Part shown: piece after piece, positions 9,701 to 18,405 of the stretch
How positions within the stretch are numbered: the stretch's first letter is position 1
Layout of the letters: every line of letters starts with the position of its first letter
Assembly (NCBI RefSeq): GCF_000024005.1
Contig: NC_013132.1
Span: 2,288,001-2,352,000 of the forward strand
Origin: Chitinophaga pinensis DSM 2588
Lineage (GTDB): Bacteria > Bacteroidota > Bacteroidia > Chitinophagales > Chitinophagaceae
Direction: 5' to 3'
Length of the DNA: 64,000 nt
Made by a program: the position numbers and the translations under genes
Notes under the pieces: model-generated
Told to the model about the DNA's origin: nothing
What the model saw: only the letters and a program-made list of their open reading frames with translations
The model's database searches: none

Positions 9701-9870
9701 ATGGGATTGCCGTTTTTGTCCCTAACGACACCCCTTACCTGCTTCTGCTGCCTCATGCTGGAGAGGGGCATAGGAGCTGCGTATGAGGTCTGTATGCCTT
9801 CCGTAAGCATCAGACCGAGCATTACTCCTGCAGTAACGCATGCTTTGTTAAAGCGTAGTTTACTTCTCAT
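6751..9870 (-). CDS. SusC/RagA-like TonB-dependent transporter
   Basis: About 1039 residues, starting at MRSKLRFNK. A longer frame reaches 9969, but a clear Shine-Dalgarno sequence sits just before this ATG. After a signal peptide come a carboxypeptidase-D-like domain (VRGVVRDKNGNPIPGVNVLV), the VVTALGIRKE linker, a plug with VTIRGNSSLSGNNQPLYVV and GVNGVILITTKSG, then a beta-barrel ending in Phe. There is no STN domain, unlike the SusC at 11807. It is the second SusC downstream of the same ECF/FecR module, separated from the first pair by 330 bases. It probably imports an oligomeric nutrient, with SusD at 5153 as the lid. Confidence 0.93.
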   Translation of the reverse strand: MRSKLRFNKACVTAGVMLGLMLTEGIQTSYAAPMPLSSMRQQKQVRGVVRDKNGNPIPGVNVLVKNGAAGTATGPDGKFVISVKSPTDILVFRFIGYLTQEVPVGEQSSIDVTLLEDVANINEVVVTALGIRKEARSNGYAVSKVQGADMTKAREISVANALVGRVAGVNSAPPATGPGGSSRVTIRGNSSLSGNNQPLYVVNGVPMNNANLGSAGKWGGTDLGDGISSINPDDIEDMTILKGAAASALYGQRGVNGVILITTKSGKAGQMRVELNSNVTVEKVNDFFDFQDVYGQGIKGAKPTDQQSALNSGLSSWGSKLDGSSTTLFDGKAHPYSKQGNHIKDFYKTGATYSNTLSISGGSDKTTYRVALGDLRSKGVYPNTEYIRDNVNIDVNYKLSDKFSGQTNVIYAKEITNNRSNLSDAPGNGNYGIAFLPANVAASYLEPGYDGQFKELVYSSDLFSTNPFFAANRFRNNTKKDRVIGVTSLRYTPLPWLFVQARVANDYFGFNATSITPTGTAYRPAGSLDLERNRQFNETNVDALLGINKEITNKLNLSFTAGANLLKKVDKVNDVTASNFAFPFVYNPATAATKNSTIIQYNKQVQSVYGSLELSWASTLYLTVTDRNDWSSTLPKKNNSYNYPSVSGSYVFSENIKTNWLSFGKIRAGYAQVGGDADEYKTALYYSTLGNTVNGVPLGDIDNKIPNKELKPLKVKEIEVGAELKLFDNRLFGDFSWYNKQASNDIVTATVSSGSGYTSALVNVGKLENKGIEAMIGGTPVKTANFSWTTTFNFAHNKNKVIQLAEGQASMLVEGGESRTEDGFINHVVGLPYSQIMVYDFKRNAKGELIVDASGVPQRTDALIAAGSGVAPYTGGWSNELSYGKFHLSFLIDFKSGGKIYSGTNANAYSYGLHKETLAGREGGVVVTGVTESGDAKTTTVVADDYYSRLSSISALQVYKSDFIKFRSLALTYDFSRAALHEKLNGISISLVGRNLFYIKKSTPNIDPESNYSNSNAQGLEYAGLPTTRSIGVNLNVKF

Positions 9871-9874
9871 AGAT

Positions 9875-9883
9875 ACTCCTTTT
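9875..9883 (-). promoter_or_regulatory. Strong Shine-Dalgarno sequence for SusC (6751)
   Basis: The minus strand reads AAAAGGAGT ending 4 bases before the ATG at 9870. Such a clear site is uncommon in Bacteroidota, where most genes lack one. It decides the start against an upstream in-frame ATG. Confidence 0.65.
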
Positions 9884-10200
9884 GGTTGAAATGTTTGAAC
9901 CCTTTTTTGACATAGTATGGGCGTCTGGATGCGGGGATGCATCCATGCATTCTTTTTTCCAGAAGCCATCTATACTATTTCTGTGATACGTGTTTCCTTT
10001 GGTTGATGAACGGCATAACAATGCATACCCGTGTGGTATCCACACATGTGAATGTTGCGATTCGTCTTAGTTGATATTAATAATTACATGTTCATTACGT
10101 GATACGCGGCCTTGTCCCTTTGTGTCTCAACAAGTAATACCGTGCGCATAAAAAGGTGTCGTGCGGAAATTAAAATGGTACCATGCGAAGTGAAAAAAAA
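9884..10200. other. Intergenic leader between two SusC/SusD pairs
   Basis: No gene seen. It holds two short symmetric sequences that could be operators: GTGTGG-TAT-CCACAC (10031-10045) and the palindrome GGATGCATCC at about 9939-9948. There is no convincing intrinsic terminator after the SusD at 10201, so some read-through into the second SusC is possible. No clear TAnnTTTG promoter was found on the minus strand. Confidence 0.4.
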
Positions 10201-11793
10201 TTATTCTTTGTCCCACCATAATCTTGTGCCGCCGTTGTCTCCTCCTTTAAGCTTGCTGACAGCGCGTTTTACGCCCGCAGGATTAGTAGCGTACTCAAAT
10301 TGTATGAAAGGAATGCGGCGGATAAACAGGGTAGAGGAGATCTTACCGCCGCTGTTATTGACTACGACCGGGAAAAGTTTTGGATAACCGGTACGCCGGA
10401 ATTCAGACCAGGCTTCCTGTCCGTCGGGGAATACAGCAATCCACTTCTGTGTAATAATACGTTCCAGCTTTTCATGTACAGCTGCATTGTGTACCCATTT
10501 GATCGTACGTTTACTCAGATAAGAACTGCCTGCCGGAATATTATTCAGGTTATTATGAGGGTCGCTATAAGCTTTAGCGGTGAGGGTATCATCATTGATA
10601 TATCGTTCATAGCGGCTAACAGGAATATTATATTGTTTGAAGGAAGCATAGATCCCTTTTTCATAATTGTCTTTTGCATCACCAGCGCCTTTCCATGAAT
10701 AGAGGGCTGCTTCCGCCAGCAGGAACCAGGCTTCTGCAGCTGTGCAGAGTTGTATACGCGAAGGTTGCCACGCCAGTTTGGAAAATCCTGCATAGATATC
10801 TTTACTGGTGATGGTAATGCCGTTACGTATCCCCTGGTAAATAGAATCTTTCGTATCTGAAGGCACAAAGTAATAAGGCAATCTTGGGTCATGATAGCCA
10901 CATAAGAGCGATTCCATAGGCGCGCCCATCCTGATATCATTCCACGAGTTACAGATGACGTTCAGCGGATGTGTAACAGGTGCTATATTGATGTTGAAAT
11001 TTTCATCCGGCGTACTTAGCAGTCCATATGTCTGGTTGATGGCGGCCTCACCTTCCTTTCTGGCTCTTGAAGGATCTGCATTAGAAATGCGGAGCGCGAG
11101 CCGCAGGCGTAAGGTGTTCGCCAGTTTTATCCATTTGACATAATCACCATTGTAGGAAAGATCAAATTTTTTAAACCGGTTGTCAGTGGCAGAAGGTACA
11201 TATAATGTCAGCGCGGTGACTGCTGAATCCAGGTCTTTAAAGAAAGCATCATATGCCTGCTCCTGCGAATCGTAGTCAATACTTCTGTCTTCGTTGATAA
11301 TGGCATAATGCGTATATATGATAGGCCCGTAGATATCGCTGAGTCTGTGCATGGCTAATACCCGGATGATCTGGGCCCAGGCATAAAAGTCGGGATATTT
11401 GCCCCTGCATTTATCCATTACAAAACGGCAATTGGGCATTACATTACCATATGCGGTCAGCCAGGCATCATCATTCCAGTTATCCAGCAGGTCGTAGGTA
11501 ATATTATTGCGATTGTCCTGGAAGGGACTGGGCGTCATCATATATCCGGAGAAAATATCTCCCATCAGGTTCTGCTGTAATTGTAAAACGGATACATCGT
11601 TGCTGACATAGATATTCAACATGGATTGTACCAGTGGGTCGCCAATCAGTTTAAAGTCACCCTGCAGTTCGTCATCATAAACGTCATAGGGGTTGGTATT
11701 GATACTTTCAAAGTTGCGTGTACAGGCAACCTGCAATATCAACATTAGTAGCAGCATAATGATTGCTCCAATGACAGATCTTCCTTTATTCAT
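10201..11793 (-). CDS. SusD/RagB-like outer-membrane lipoprotein
   Basis: 530 residues with a lipoprotein signal (IMLLLMLILQVACTRNFESI). FESINTNPYDVYDDE, LRLRLALRISNAD and the ending TRLWWDKE are typical of SusD-like proteins. It starts 13 bases after the STN-SusC gene and forms a pair with it. As a surface lipoprotein it should cover the SusC pore and bind the substrate. It lies in the ECF sigma-FecR-SusC-SusD gene order seen for trans-envelope signalling uptake systems. Ligand is unknown. Confidence 0.92.
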   Translation of the reverse strand: MNKGRSVIGAIIMLLLMLILQVACTRNFESINTNPYDVYDDELQGDFKLIGDPLVQSMLNIYVSNDVSVLQLQQNLMGDIFSGYMMTPSPFQDNRNNITYDLLDNWNDDAWLTAYGNVMPNCRFVMDKCRGKYPDFYAWAQIIRVLAMHRLSDIYGPIIYTHYAIINEDRSIDYDSQEQAYDAFFKDLDSAVTALTLYVPSATDNRFKKFDLSYNGDYVKWIKLANTLRLRLALRISNADPSRARKEGEAAINQTYGLLSTPDENFNINIAPVTHPLNVICNSWNDIRMGAPMESLLCGYHDPRLPYYFVPSDTKDSIYQGIRNGITITSKDIYAGFSKLAWQPSRIQLCTAAEAWFLLAEAALYSWKGAGDAKDNYEKGIYASFKQYNIPVSRYERYINDDTLTAKAYSDPHNNLNNIPAGSSYLSKRTIKWVHNAAVHEKLERIITQKWIAVFPDGQEAWSEFRRTGYPKLFPVVVNNSGGKISSTLFIRRIPFIQFEYATNPAGVKRAVSKLKGGDNGGTRLWWDKE

Positions 11794-11806
11794 TCATAAG
11801 CTCTTT

Positions 11807-14800
11807 TTAAAGAACCAGTTTAATGTTGGCGCCCATGCTTCTCAGTGCCGATACACCAAATGCGTCTATTCCCTGTAATCCATTGCCGCTGCTCATGGAC
11901 ACTTCGGGATCAAATGGTGCGTGGATACTGAAGAAGCAAAGGTTTCTGCCGATCAAACCGACCTGTAGTCTGTTGATCCATTTGCTCTTTAACGGTAATT
12001 TACAGGTCAGTGATATCTCCCTTAGCCTGATATTTGTGGCATCGTACATATACATTTCTCCGATGCCTGCTCTTCCTCCGATCGTAGCGTAATATTTGCG
12101 TTCGTCATATTGGGTCGTAAGCGGGGTGCCGTTTTCATATACTGCGTTGATAGTCACTCCTCCTGCATCACGGGCTTTTGCACTGGCTTCACTGACGCCA
12201 TAAGCATCCAATACAGAATTGGTAACGCTCATGACTTTGCCGCCGAAACGGCCATCTATCAGAAAACTAAGTGCAAAACTCTTGTAGCTGAGGGAGTTAT
12301 TCCATCCGAGCATAAACCGGGGATTAGGGTTGCCTACTTTTTTCAGTACGTTGCGTGTTTCAAGATTTCCTCTGCTGTCGATTACAAACTGTCCTTTCTC
12401 GTTTTTATAAAGCTCTTTATTAGTATAGATATCTCCCCAGGAACCGCCTTCCTTAATGAAGGATCCGTACATGTTCGTAACGAAGTCCGTCAATATGTAA
12501 TAGTTGTCTGGTCCGGCGCCAGGGATACTGCTGTTGCTAAGCTTTACCACCTTGTTATTATTGATGGTAAGATTGAAAGTACTGCTCCACTTCAGGTCTT
12601 TATGCTGTATCGGCACCAGATTGACTGCCGCTTCCCATCCCTGGTTCTGGATATTACCCAGGTTCAGGTAATAGAAAAGATAGCCTGAACCGGATGGTGC
12701 ACGTACCTCCATGTACTGCTGGTAGTTGTTGTTTTTATACCAGGTGAGGTCTATGCCGATACGGTCTTGTAAGAAACGTATTTCTCCTCCGGCTTCCAGT
12801 GAACGGTTGTCTTCCGGTTTCAGATAAATACCTGGATAAGGTGCGCGCGTATTGAAGTTGACACGTGTGACACCACCGGTCGTCTGTAACAGAAAGCGGG
12901 CCGGACGGGATGCATAAGGAGCGATGTCGTTACCGGCTTTCGCATAAGATATTCTCGCTTTAGCGAAGCTGACGGCAGACGGTAAGGTAAACCACTCACT
13001 CAATACAGAACTCACACCTGCGGAATAATAGAAATAGCCTTTGTTTTTGATAGGCGTAAAGGCAAAGGTGCTTGACCAGTCATTACGACCTGTCAGGTCC
13101 AGGAAAATGCGTTGCTTCCAATTCAGTTGTGCACTGCCAAACAGCGCCTGTAATTGCTTTTTATCTATACTCTGTTGCGCATCCAGGGCGCTGGGAGAGA
13201 TATTTTGTACAGAAAAGATATTGGGAATAACCAGGCCTTCAGCAGCAGTCGGATTGGTACTAACCAGTGAGCGGTCATGTGCTTTCACATCTGTGATGCT
13301 GACACCCAGCATGGTTTGCAGTTTCAGGCTGGGGGATAACTGACGGCTGGCGGTCAGCATCATATCTCCATAGACTTGTGTGTTATGTTCAGCCTCGCGG
13401 GTGTAGCGGCCATTCGGTGGACTTAACACCTGTTGAGTGCCTGCGTGTGCTGACATCTCATAGAGATCATAACTTCTGTCCACATTTCCCCTGATCTGTA
13501 AGGATAGCCATTCCCTCAGTTTATATTTCAGAGACAACGAAAACATAGCACGGTTCCTGCTTTCATGACGTCGTGCGTTGTATTGTATCCAGTATGGATT
13601 CTGCTGATCATCCAGTCCGGACCAGTTCAGGTCACTATGGATATTCCACCAGTTTTGTAATGGCAGATTGCGTTGTGTATCGAAGTACTGGTATTGTTTG
13701 TAGTTGTTGAAGTCCAGTCCTCTGGGCAGGTTGTACAAACCTGTGAGAGGATTGTAGTAAAGTCCGGAGGAAGGTCTGTTCTGGACATCCTGTATCAGGT
13801 AAGAGAAGTTGGCGTCTACCTGTAGTTTCTTTTTGAGCAGATTGGCGGTAATACGTGTATTGAAAGTATGCCTTTGCAGATTATTAGCGGGTAATATGCC
13901 CTTGTTCATCGTATTGGCATATGACAGATAATATTGTGTATTGGCGGCTCCGCCACTGTAGGAAAGCCCATTGGTAGAGGTCAGACCAGTACGGAAGAAG
14001 TCCTGCACATGATTACGCGCGGTTGTCTTACTGCCCCAGCTGTCGGATGAACCAGGTTGCAGGTTGTCTTTGTCGTCTTTATAAGGACGGATCGTTTGTC
14101 CGTAGCGGAATTGCAGATCCGGTAGCAGCAAAGGTTTATCAATCATCAGATCAGATGATACATTGACACGTGCTTTACCTGCCAGTCCTTTTTTGGTAGT
14201 GATCATGATTACGCCGTTGGCGGCCTGACTACCATACAAGGCAGCAGCCGAAGCGCTTTTCAGTACGCTGATACTCTCAATATCGTCCGGATTGATATTA
14301 GAGATACCATCTCCGCCGTCCCGACCGCTGGAACCTACAATACCAGATGATTGTCCCCATATATCCGTCGGCTGTGAAGGCGTAAAATTGGCCATAGGCA
14401 CACCATCGATAATATAAAGGGGCTGGTTTTCGCGGGTAGATTTATTGCCTCTTAAAATCACCCGGGCAGAACCGCCGATACCAGATGCACTTCTGTTGAT
14501 CATGACGCCGGCAATTTTACCCGACAGGCTGTTAATCACATTGGCATCTTTGACAGTGGAGATATCTTCATTAAGCAGCTGACCGGTGGAGTAGGGGAGC
14601 TCTTTGTTGCTTTTGGGAATACCCAGCGCTGTCACTACCTGCTCATTGAGCCCCTGCACACTTTCTGAGAGGGTAACATCGATCAGCAGACGCTCGCTGA
14701 TACTGATCTCTTTATTAATAAATCCTACGGATCGGAATACCAGTACATCGGCGGGGGCGGCTTTAATACTGTAGTAGCCCTCGTCGTCAGTATGTACGCC

Positions 14801-15271
14801 TTTATGAGAATCTTTTACAAGGATAGTAGCCCCGGGAATGGGTCGGCCGCGACTGTCTTCTACCCGGCCGGATATCTGCAGCTGTTCATTTCCGTCGGCA
14901 GTTTCTGTATTGGCGCCGGTTGTTTCCGGCATACCGGCCCATACGATGATCTTATCCCCTTTTACAAGGAATGATAAGCCGGTACGAACAGATAATTTAT
15001 CGAGTACTTCCTGGACGGGAAGGTCTTTACAATGGAGGGATATTTTCTTCCGTAGATCGATGGCTGTTTTATCGTAATGGAAATTGAGTCTGCTTTGTGC
15101 GGATACTTCCGCCATGACGGCTGCGAGGGTTTTGTCAGTGGCGGCAATAGTGACACATTGCGGGCAGGAGGCAGATTGTTGGGCACGCAGGGGACTGACT
15201 TCCGTCAATGAGGTCATTAACAGGAAGCTGGCAATAATACATACTCTACAGAAGTATGATTCTCCCATCAT
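11807..15271 (-). CDS. SusC-like TonB-dependent transducer with N-terminal STN domain
   Basis: 1154 residues. After the signal peptide an STN (secretin/TonB N-terminal) domain occupies about residues 40-110 (LAAVMAEVSAQSRLNFHYD... VQEVLDKLSVRTGLSF). This domain contacts FecR-type anti-sigma factors in the periplasm. It is followed by a carboxypeptidase-D-like domain (ISGRVEDSRGRPIPGATILV), a plug (VILRGNKSTRENQPLYIIDG) and a beta-barrel. FecR and an ECF sigma gene lie immediately upstream, so ligand binding here likely signals through FecR to the sigma factor to induce the cluster. Two ATG codons are adjacent at the start; either could be used. Confidence 0.93.
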   Translation of the reverse strand: MMGESYFCRVCIIASFLLMTSLTEVSPLRAQQSASCPQCVTIAATDKTLAAVMAEVSAQSRLNFHYDKTAIDLRKKISLHCKDLPVQEVLDKLSVRTGLSFLVKGDKIIVWAGMPETTGANTETADGNEQLQISGRVEDSRGRPIPGATILVKDSHKGVHTDDEGYYSIKAAPADVLVFRSVGFINKEISISERLLIDVTLSESVQGLNEQVVTALGIPKSNKELPYSTGQLLNEDISTVKDANVINSLSGKIAGVMINRSASGIGGSARVILRGNKSTRENQPLYIIDGVPMANFTPSQPTDIWGQSSGIVGSSGRDGGDGISNINPDDIESISVLKSASAAALYGSQAANGVIMITTKKGLAGKARVNVSSDLMIDKPLLLPDLQFRYGQTIRPYKDDKDNLQPGSSDSWGSKTTARNHVQDFFRTGLTSTNGLSYSGGAANTQYYLSYANTMNKGILPANNLQRHTFNTRITANLLKKKLQVDANFSYLIQDVQNRPSSGLYYNPLTGLYNLPRGLDFNNYKQYQYFDTQRNLPLQNWWNIHSDLNWSGLDDQQNPYWIQYNARRHESRNRAMFSLSLKYKLREWLSLQIRGNVDRSYDLYEMSAHAGTQQVLSPPNGRYTREAEHNTQVYGDMMLTASRQLSPSLKLQTMLGVSITDVKAHDRSLVSTNPTAAEGLVIPNIFSVQNISPSALDAQQSIDKKQLQALFGSAQLNWKQRIFLDLTGRNDWSSTFAFTPIKNKGYFYYSAGVSSVLSEWFTLPSAVSFAKARISYAKAGNDIAPYASRPARFLLQTTGGVTRVNFNTRAPYPGIYLKPEDNRSLEAGGEIRFLQDRIGIDLTWYKNNNYQQYMEVRAPSGSGYLFYYLNLGNIQNQGWEAAVNLVPIQHKDLKWSSTFNLTINNNKVVKLSNSSIPGAGPDNYYILTDFVTNMYGSFIKEGGSWGDIYTNKELYKNEKGQFVIDSRGNLETRNVLKKVGNPNPRFMLGWNNSLSYKSFALSFLIDGRFGGKVMSVTNSVLDAYGVSEASAKARDAGGVTINAVYENGTPLTTQYDERKYYATIGGRAGIGEMYMYDATNIRLREISLTCKLPLKSKWINRLQVGLIGRNLCFFSIHAPFDPEVSMSSGNGLQGIDAFGVSALRSMGANIKLVL

Positions 15272-15360
15272 ATAGCCCCATTTACGTTTAAATACAAAGC
15301 AGCTTCGGTAGTGAAAAGTTCTGCGCCCGCTGACGGGGCAATTGTACTGTCAGCATATTC

Positions 15361-16374
15361 TTATTTATTCTTTAATAGTACGGTGTCCTTTCCGATGGTG
15401 TAGGAAAGTGATTCTGTGAGACAAATGGTTTCAATGACATTTGCCAGGGTTTCCTGTCTGAAATTGCCGGTATAGGTCCAGTCTTTCTTGTCGCTCTGAT
15501 TGATGACGGTTACGCCGTACCGGTTCTCGATAGCAATGCGTACCTGTTCATAAGAAGCGTCTTTGAATACCAGATAACCTTTTTGCCAGCCAATCGTTTC
15601 TTCCGCGTTAAATGTTGTTTTAACCAGTTGCAATGAGCGGCGGTCAAAGCTGGCCTGTTCGCTTGGCTGTAATATGACAGGAGCCTGAGCGTCGGTAGCG
15701 ACTTTCACTTTGCCGGTCAGCAGGGCCACAGTAATCTGTTGTTCATGGGGGTAAGCGCGTACGTTGAAGGTAGTGCCAAGGGCAGTGGTGCTGACGTTTC
15801 CTGCGTGCACGGTGAATGCATTTTCGGGTTTCGGGGCAGCGTCAAACCATGCCTCGCCTTCCTCCAGGTATATATCGCGGCTACTGCCGGTGAAATGCTC
15901 GGGATAGCGTAAACGGGTGGAGGCATTGAGCACGATCGTACTACCATCTTCCAGTACCAGGTGTTCCTGGTTACCTTTAGGCGTATTGACGGTCACAAAG
16001 CCATCCGCTACGATGCGGCTGGTCCGGGCGATATTTCCTGCCAGGGGTTGTTCCGGTGAAGAGGGGTTGGCGGCCCGCTGTTTTTGCTGGAAAAACCATG
16101 CGCCGGCGGCTACCAGTACGGTAACGGCGGCTGCTACGTAATACCAGGAACGCATGAGGCGTCGTACCGGTGTGGCAGGTTGTATATGATTGATGAGCGT
16201 ACGTTGTACTGCGGCGAGGTCTGCCTGGATCTCGCGCTCATTTTTAGGCGACGTATACTGGTCGCCAATGCTGTCAAACCACTCTTCGATAACGGCTGTT
16301 TCTTCCGGGGTGCATTGGCCTTCGTTATAACGTTCTAATATTTTCCTGATCTGATCTTGCTCCACTGCTTGCAA
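15361..16374 (-). CDS. FecR-family anti-sigma factor
   Basis: 337 residues. An N-terminal cytoplasmic part (ILERYNEGQCTPEETAVIEEW) should hold the ECF sigma factor. One membrane span lies at about 70-90 (YYVAAAVTVLVAAGAWFF). The periplasmic FecR domain follows (VNTPKGNQEHLVLEDGSTIV, LNASTRLRYPEHF, GEAWFDA, TTFNVRAYP) with a C-terminal DUF4974-like region (VRIAIENRYGVTVI, TLANVIETICLTESL). It sits between the sigma gene and the STN-SusC gene in the same direction, the canonical arrangement. It converts the signal from the transducer into release of the sigma factor. Confidence 0.93.
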   Translation of the reverse strand: MQAVEQDQIRKILERYNEGQCTPEETAVIEEWFDSIGDQYTSPKNEREIQADLAAVQRTLINHIQPATPVRRLMRSWYYVAAAVTVLVAAGAWFFQQKQRAANPSSPEQPLAGNIARTSRIVADGFVTVNTPKGNQEHLVLEDGSTIVLNASTRLRYPEHFTGSSRDIYLEEGEAWFDAAPKPENAFTVHAGNVSTTALGTTFNVRAYPHEQQITVALLTGKVKVATDAQAPVILQPSEQASFDRRSLQLVKTTFNAEETIGWQKGYLVFKDASYEQVRIAIENRYGVTVINQSDKKDWTYTGNFRQETLANVIETICLTESLSYTIGKDTVLLKNK

Positions 16375-16428
16375 TTTTGAAATGTCCCAATGATAATCTG
16401 ATGTCGTACCAGAGCGGCAGAAGTACCA

Positions 16429-17028
16429 TTAATTAGCAAAAAATGAGTAAATCGCCTGTGTTGTGAGTAGAAACAGTACAAGATCTGTTCTGGCATGATT
16501 GGCTCTAAGTATCTTAAGGGCTTTGGTAATCTGATTTTTAACGGTTTGCTGTGAAAGTCCGAGCCTGACGGCTATCTGCTCAACTGTCTGATGCTCAACG
16601 CGGCTCAGCATAAAGATCTCTTTCATACGTTCGGGAAGATGATTGATCGTTTCAAACACATCCTGTGTACGGGTCTTGCTGTCAACCAGTTCGGCGATGC
16701 CGCCCGGCTGTACGTCGAAGTGTTCGATCAGTTGTTGCAGGTATTTACGATAGGTGGAATTTTTACGGTAGATATCAATGATCTTATGTCTGGCTGACTG
16801 GTACAGGTAAGACTTCAGGGATTCATTGACGCTGATAGACTGCCTCCTTTCCCACAGAGAGGTAAACAGGTCCTGCAATACGTCTTTGCCGGCTTCTGAA
16901 CCATCTATTTTACTGAGGATATAAAGGTATAAAGGTTGACTGTAACGCTCATAAATAACGTTAAAAGCATTTACACTGTCTTGTTGGAGCAGCGATAGTA
17001 ATTCTTGGTCAGTATAATTACTATACAT
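16429..17028 (-). CDS. ECF sigma factor, Bacteroidota expansion type
   Basis: About 199 residues from the ATG of MYSNYTDQELLSLL; a longer frame begins at 17076 but adds a non-conserved leader. Region 2 (YERYSQPLYLYILSKI... DVLQDLFTSLWE) and region 4 (LPERMKEIFMLSRVEHQTVE, LGLSQQTVKNQITKALKIL) are clear. The C-terminus is hydrophobic (LVLFLLTTQAIYSFF), which is common in this subfamily and may tether or occlude the protein. It is the first gene of the FecR/STN-SusC cluster and likely drives its transcription. Confidence 0.92.
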   Translation of the reverse strand: MYSNYTDQELLSLLQQDSVNAFNVIYERYSQPLYLYILSKIDGSEAGKDVLQDLFTSLWERRQSISVNESLKSYLYQSARHKIIDIYRKNSTYRKYLQQLIEHFDVQPGGIAELVDSKTRTQDVFETINHLPERMKEIFMLSRVEHQTVEQIAVRLGLSQQTVKNQITKALKILRANHARTDLVLFLLTTQAIYSFFAN

Positions 17029-17246
17029 GGAATACAGTAAAAAGATTTTGGTTGATAAATGGTTTATTATCAGCAAATAACTCCATTTATATTGGCATCT
17101 TTCGTTATCAGCCGGAAGGAAATTAATACATTTTACTCAATTACCAAATAATTTACAATGGTCTATCCGCGCCATGGTGCTTACCTGGCTGAGGATCAGT
17201 GCATAGGCTTACTATTTTTAGCAGTAAGGCATTATAAGCGTATATC

Positions 17247-18122
17247 TCACGCTTCTTTCAGTCTTAATTCGTTCTTATATTCCTTCGGTGTTTTACCGAC
17301 AATCTCTTTGAAAAAGCGGTTGAAGTTGGAAAGATTCTTGAATCCACAGGAATAGGCAATTTCTGCAATAGACCAGTCTTCCTCTGTCAGCCGTTTACAG
17401 GCATGGCCGATACGTACTTCATTGAGGAACTGTACGAAAGACTTCTTTGTACGGTTCTTAAAGAAGCGGCAGAATGATTGTGGAGAAAGGTTGGTAATGC
17501 TGGCTACATCCTGGAGAGATATCTCTTTGGAGAAATTACCCATTACATACTTGAATACTTCATCAATCTTGTGATTGTCTTTTGCATTGAAAGCATGTGA
17601 ATAGCCTGTGCTGGCGAGGTACTGCACATCTTTTGTTTCTGCCAGTATTTTAAGGATATTAAGCAGGGAAATGATGCGTTCCAGTCCTTCCTTTTTAGGG
17701 AGGGACAGTATCTGTTCTTTCAGCATGTCATAGGTGGGACCCAGTATTTTCATACCGCGTTGCGCCCGGTGAAAGAGATCCGTCAGTGATTTGGTTTCCG
17801 GCAGACCGTAAAACTTTTCTCCGAAAATGTCTTTCGGAAAATAGATCACCACTGACCTTGCTTTCAGCTGATCGTTGTTTTTGTGGTAGCTTTCATCATT
17901 ATACCATACGTGTGGAATATGTGGGCCCAAAAATACCATGTCGCCCACATCAAAACTTTCAATGCTATCCCCCACGATCCTTTTCCCGTTACTTTCCATC
18001 ACAAATACCAGTTCGCATTCCGGATGAAAATGAAACGGTGTATTGAAATAAGGATCACATCGCTCAATGATGGTAATCTGATTGTCGGCAAATGCCCCCA
18101 CTTTTATAAGTATGGGTTTCAT
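17247..18122 (-). CDS. AraC-family transcription regulator with cupin sensor domain
   Basis: 291 residues. The N-terminal half is a cupin-like ligand domain (FHFHPECELVFVMESNGKRI, FDVGDMVFLGPHIPHVW). The C-terminal 100 residues hold two helix-turn-helix motifs of the AraC type (ISLQDVASITNLSPQSFCRF; SIAEIAYSCGFKNLSNFNRF) ending KTPKEYKNELRL. Such regulators usually sense sugars or related small molecules. It is divergent from the LacI gene at 18406 across a 283-base AT-rich region. Which operon it controls is not shown by the sequence. Confidence 0.92.
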   Translation of the reverse strand: MKPILIKVGAFADNQITIIERCDPYFNTPFHFHPECELVFVMESNGKRIVGDSIESFDVGDMVFLGPHIPHVWYNDESYHKNNDQLKARSVVIYFPKDIFGEKFYGLPETKSLTDLFHRAQRGMKILGPTYDMLKEQILSLPKKEGLERIISLLNILKILAETKDVQYLASTGYSHAFNAKDNHKIDEVFKYVMGNFSKEISLQDVASITNLSPQSFCRFFKNRTKKSFVQFLNEVRIGHACKRLTEEDWSIAEIAYSCGFKNLSNFNRFFKEIVGKTPKEYKNELRLKEA

Positions 18123-18405
18123 GTAATTATATTTTAAACTTCCCTTTAACCCTGTAAATGACTCTCGAAACAGTAGTAAACACTATCCTGGTATATGACC
18201 CCTGCCATTGCATGCCGGCAGTAACTAAAATCCCCCTGACAGAACTTTTTCTCAGAAAGTGCCAAATTATCAAATTTTGGTTAAAAAAGCATCATTTATT
18301 CGTAATAATCACATTGAAAAAATTATGGCCCTGATATTATTTTATTTGGCAATCTGCACTTAAGATTCTAATTTTCTAACGAATATCAAACCAAATCTGA
18401 ATTTC

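Noticed and set aside
9860..10045. Small minus-strand frame upstream of SusC
   Set aside because: It is in the leader of SusC, overlaps its Shine-Dalgarno and start and shows no domain or conservation signal.
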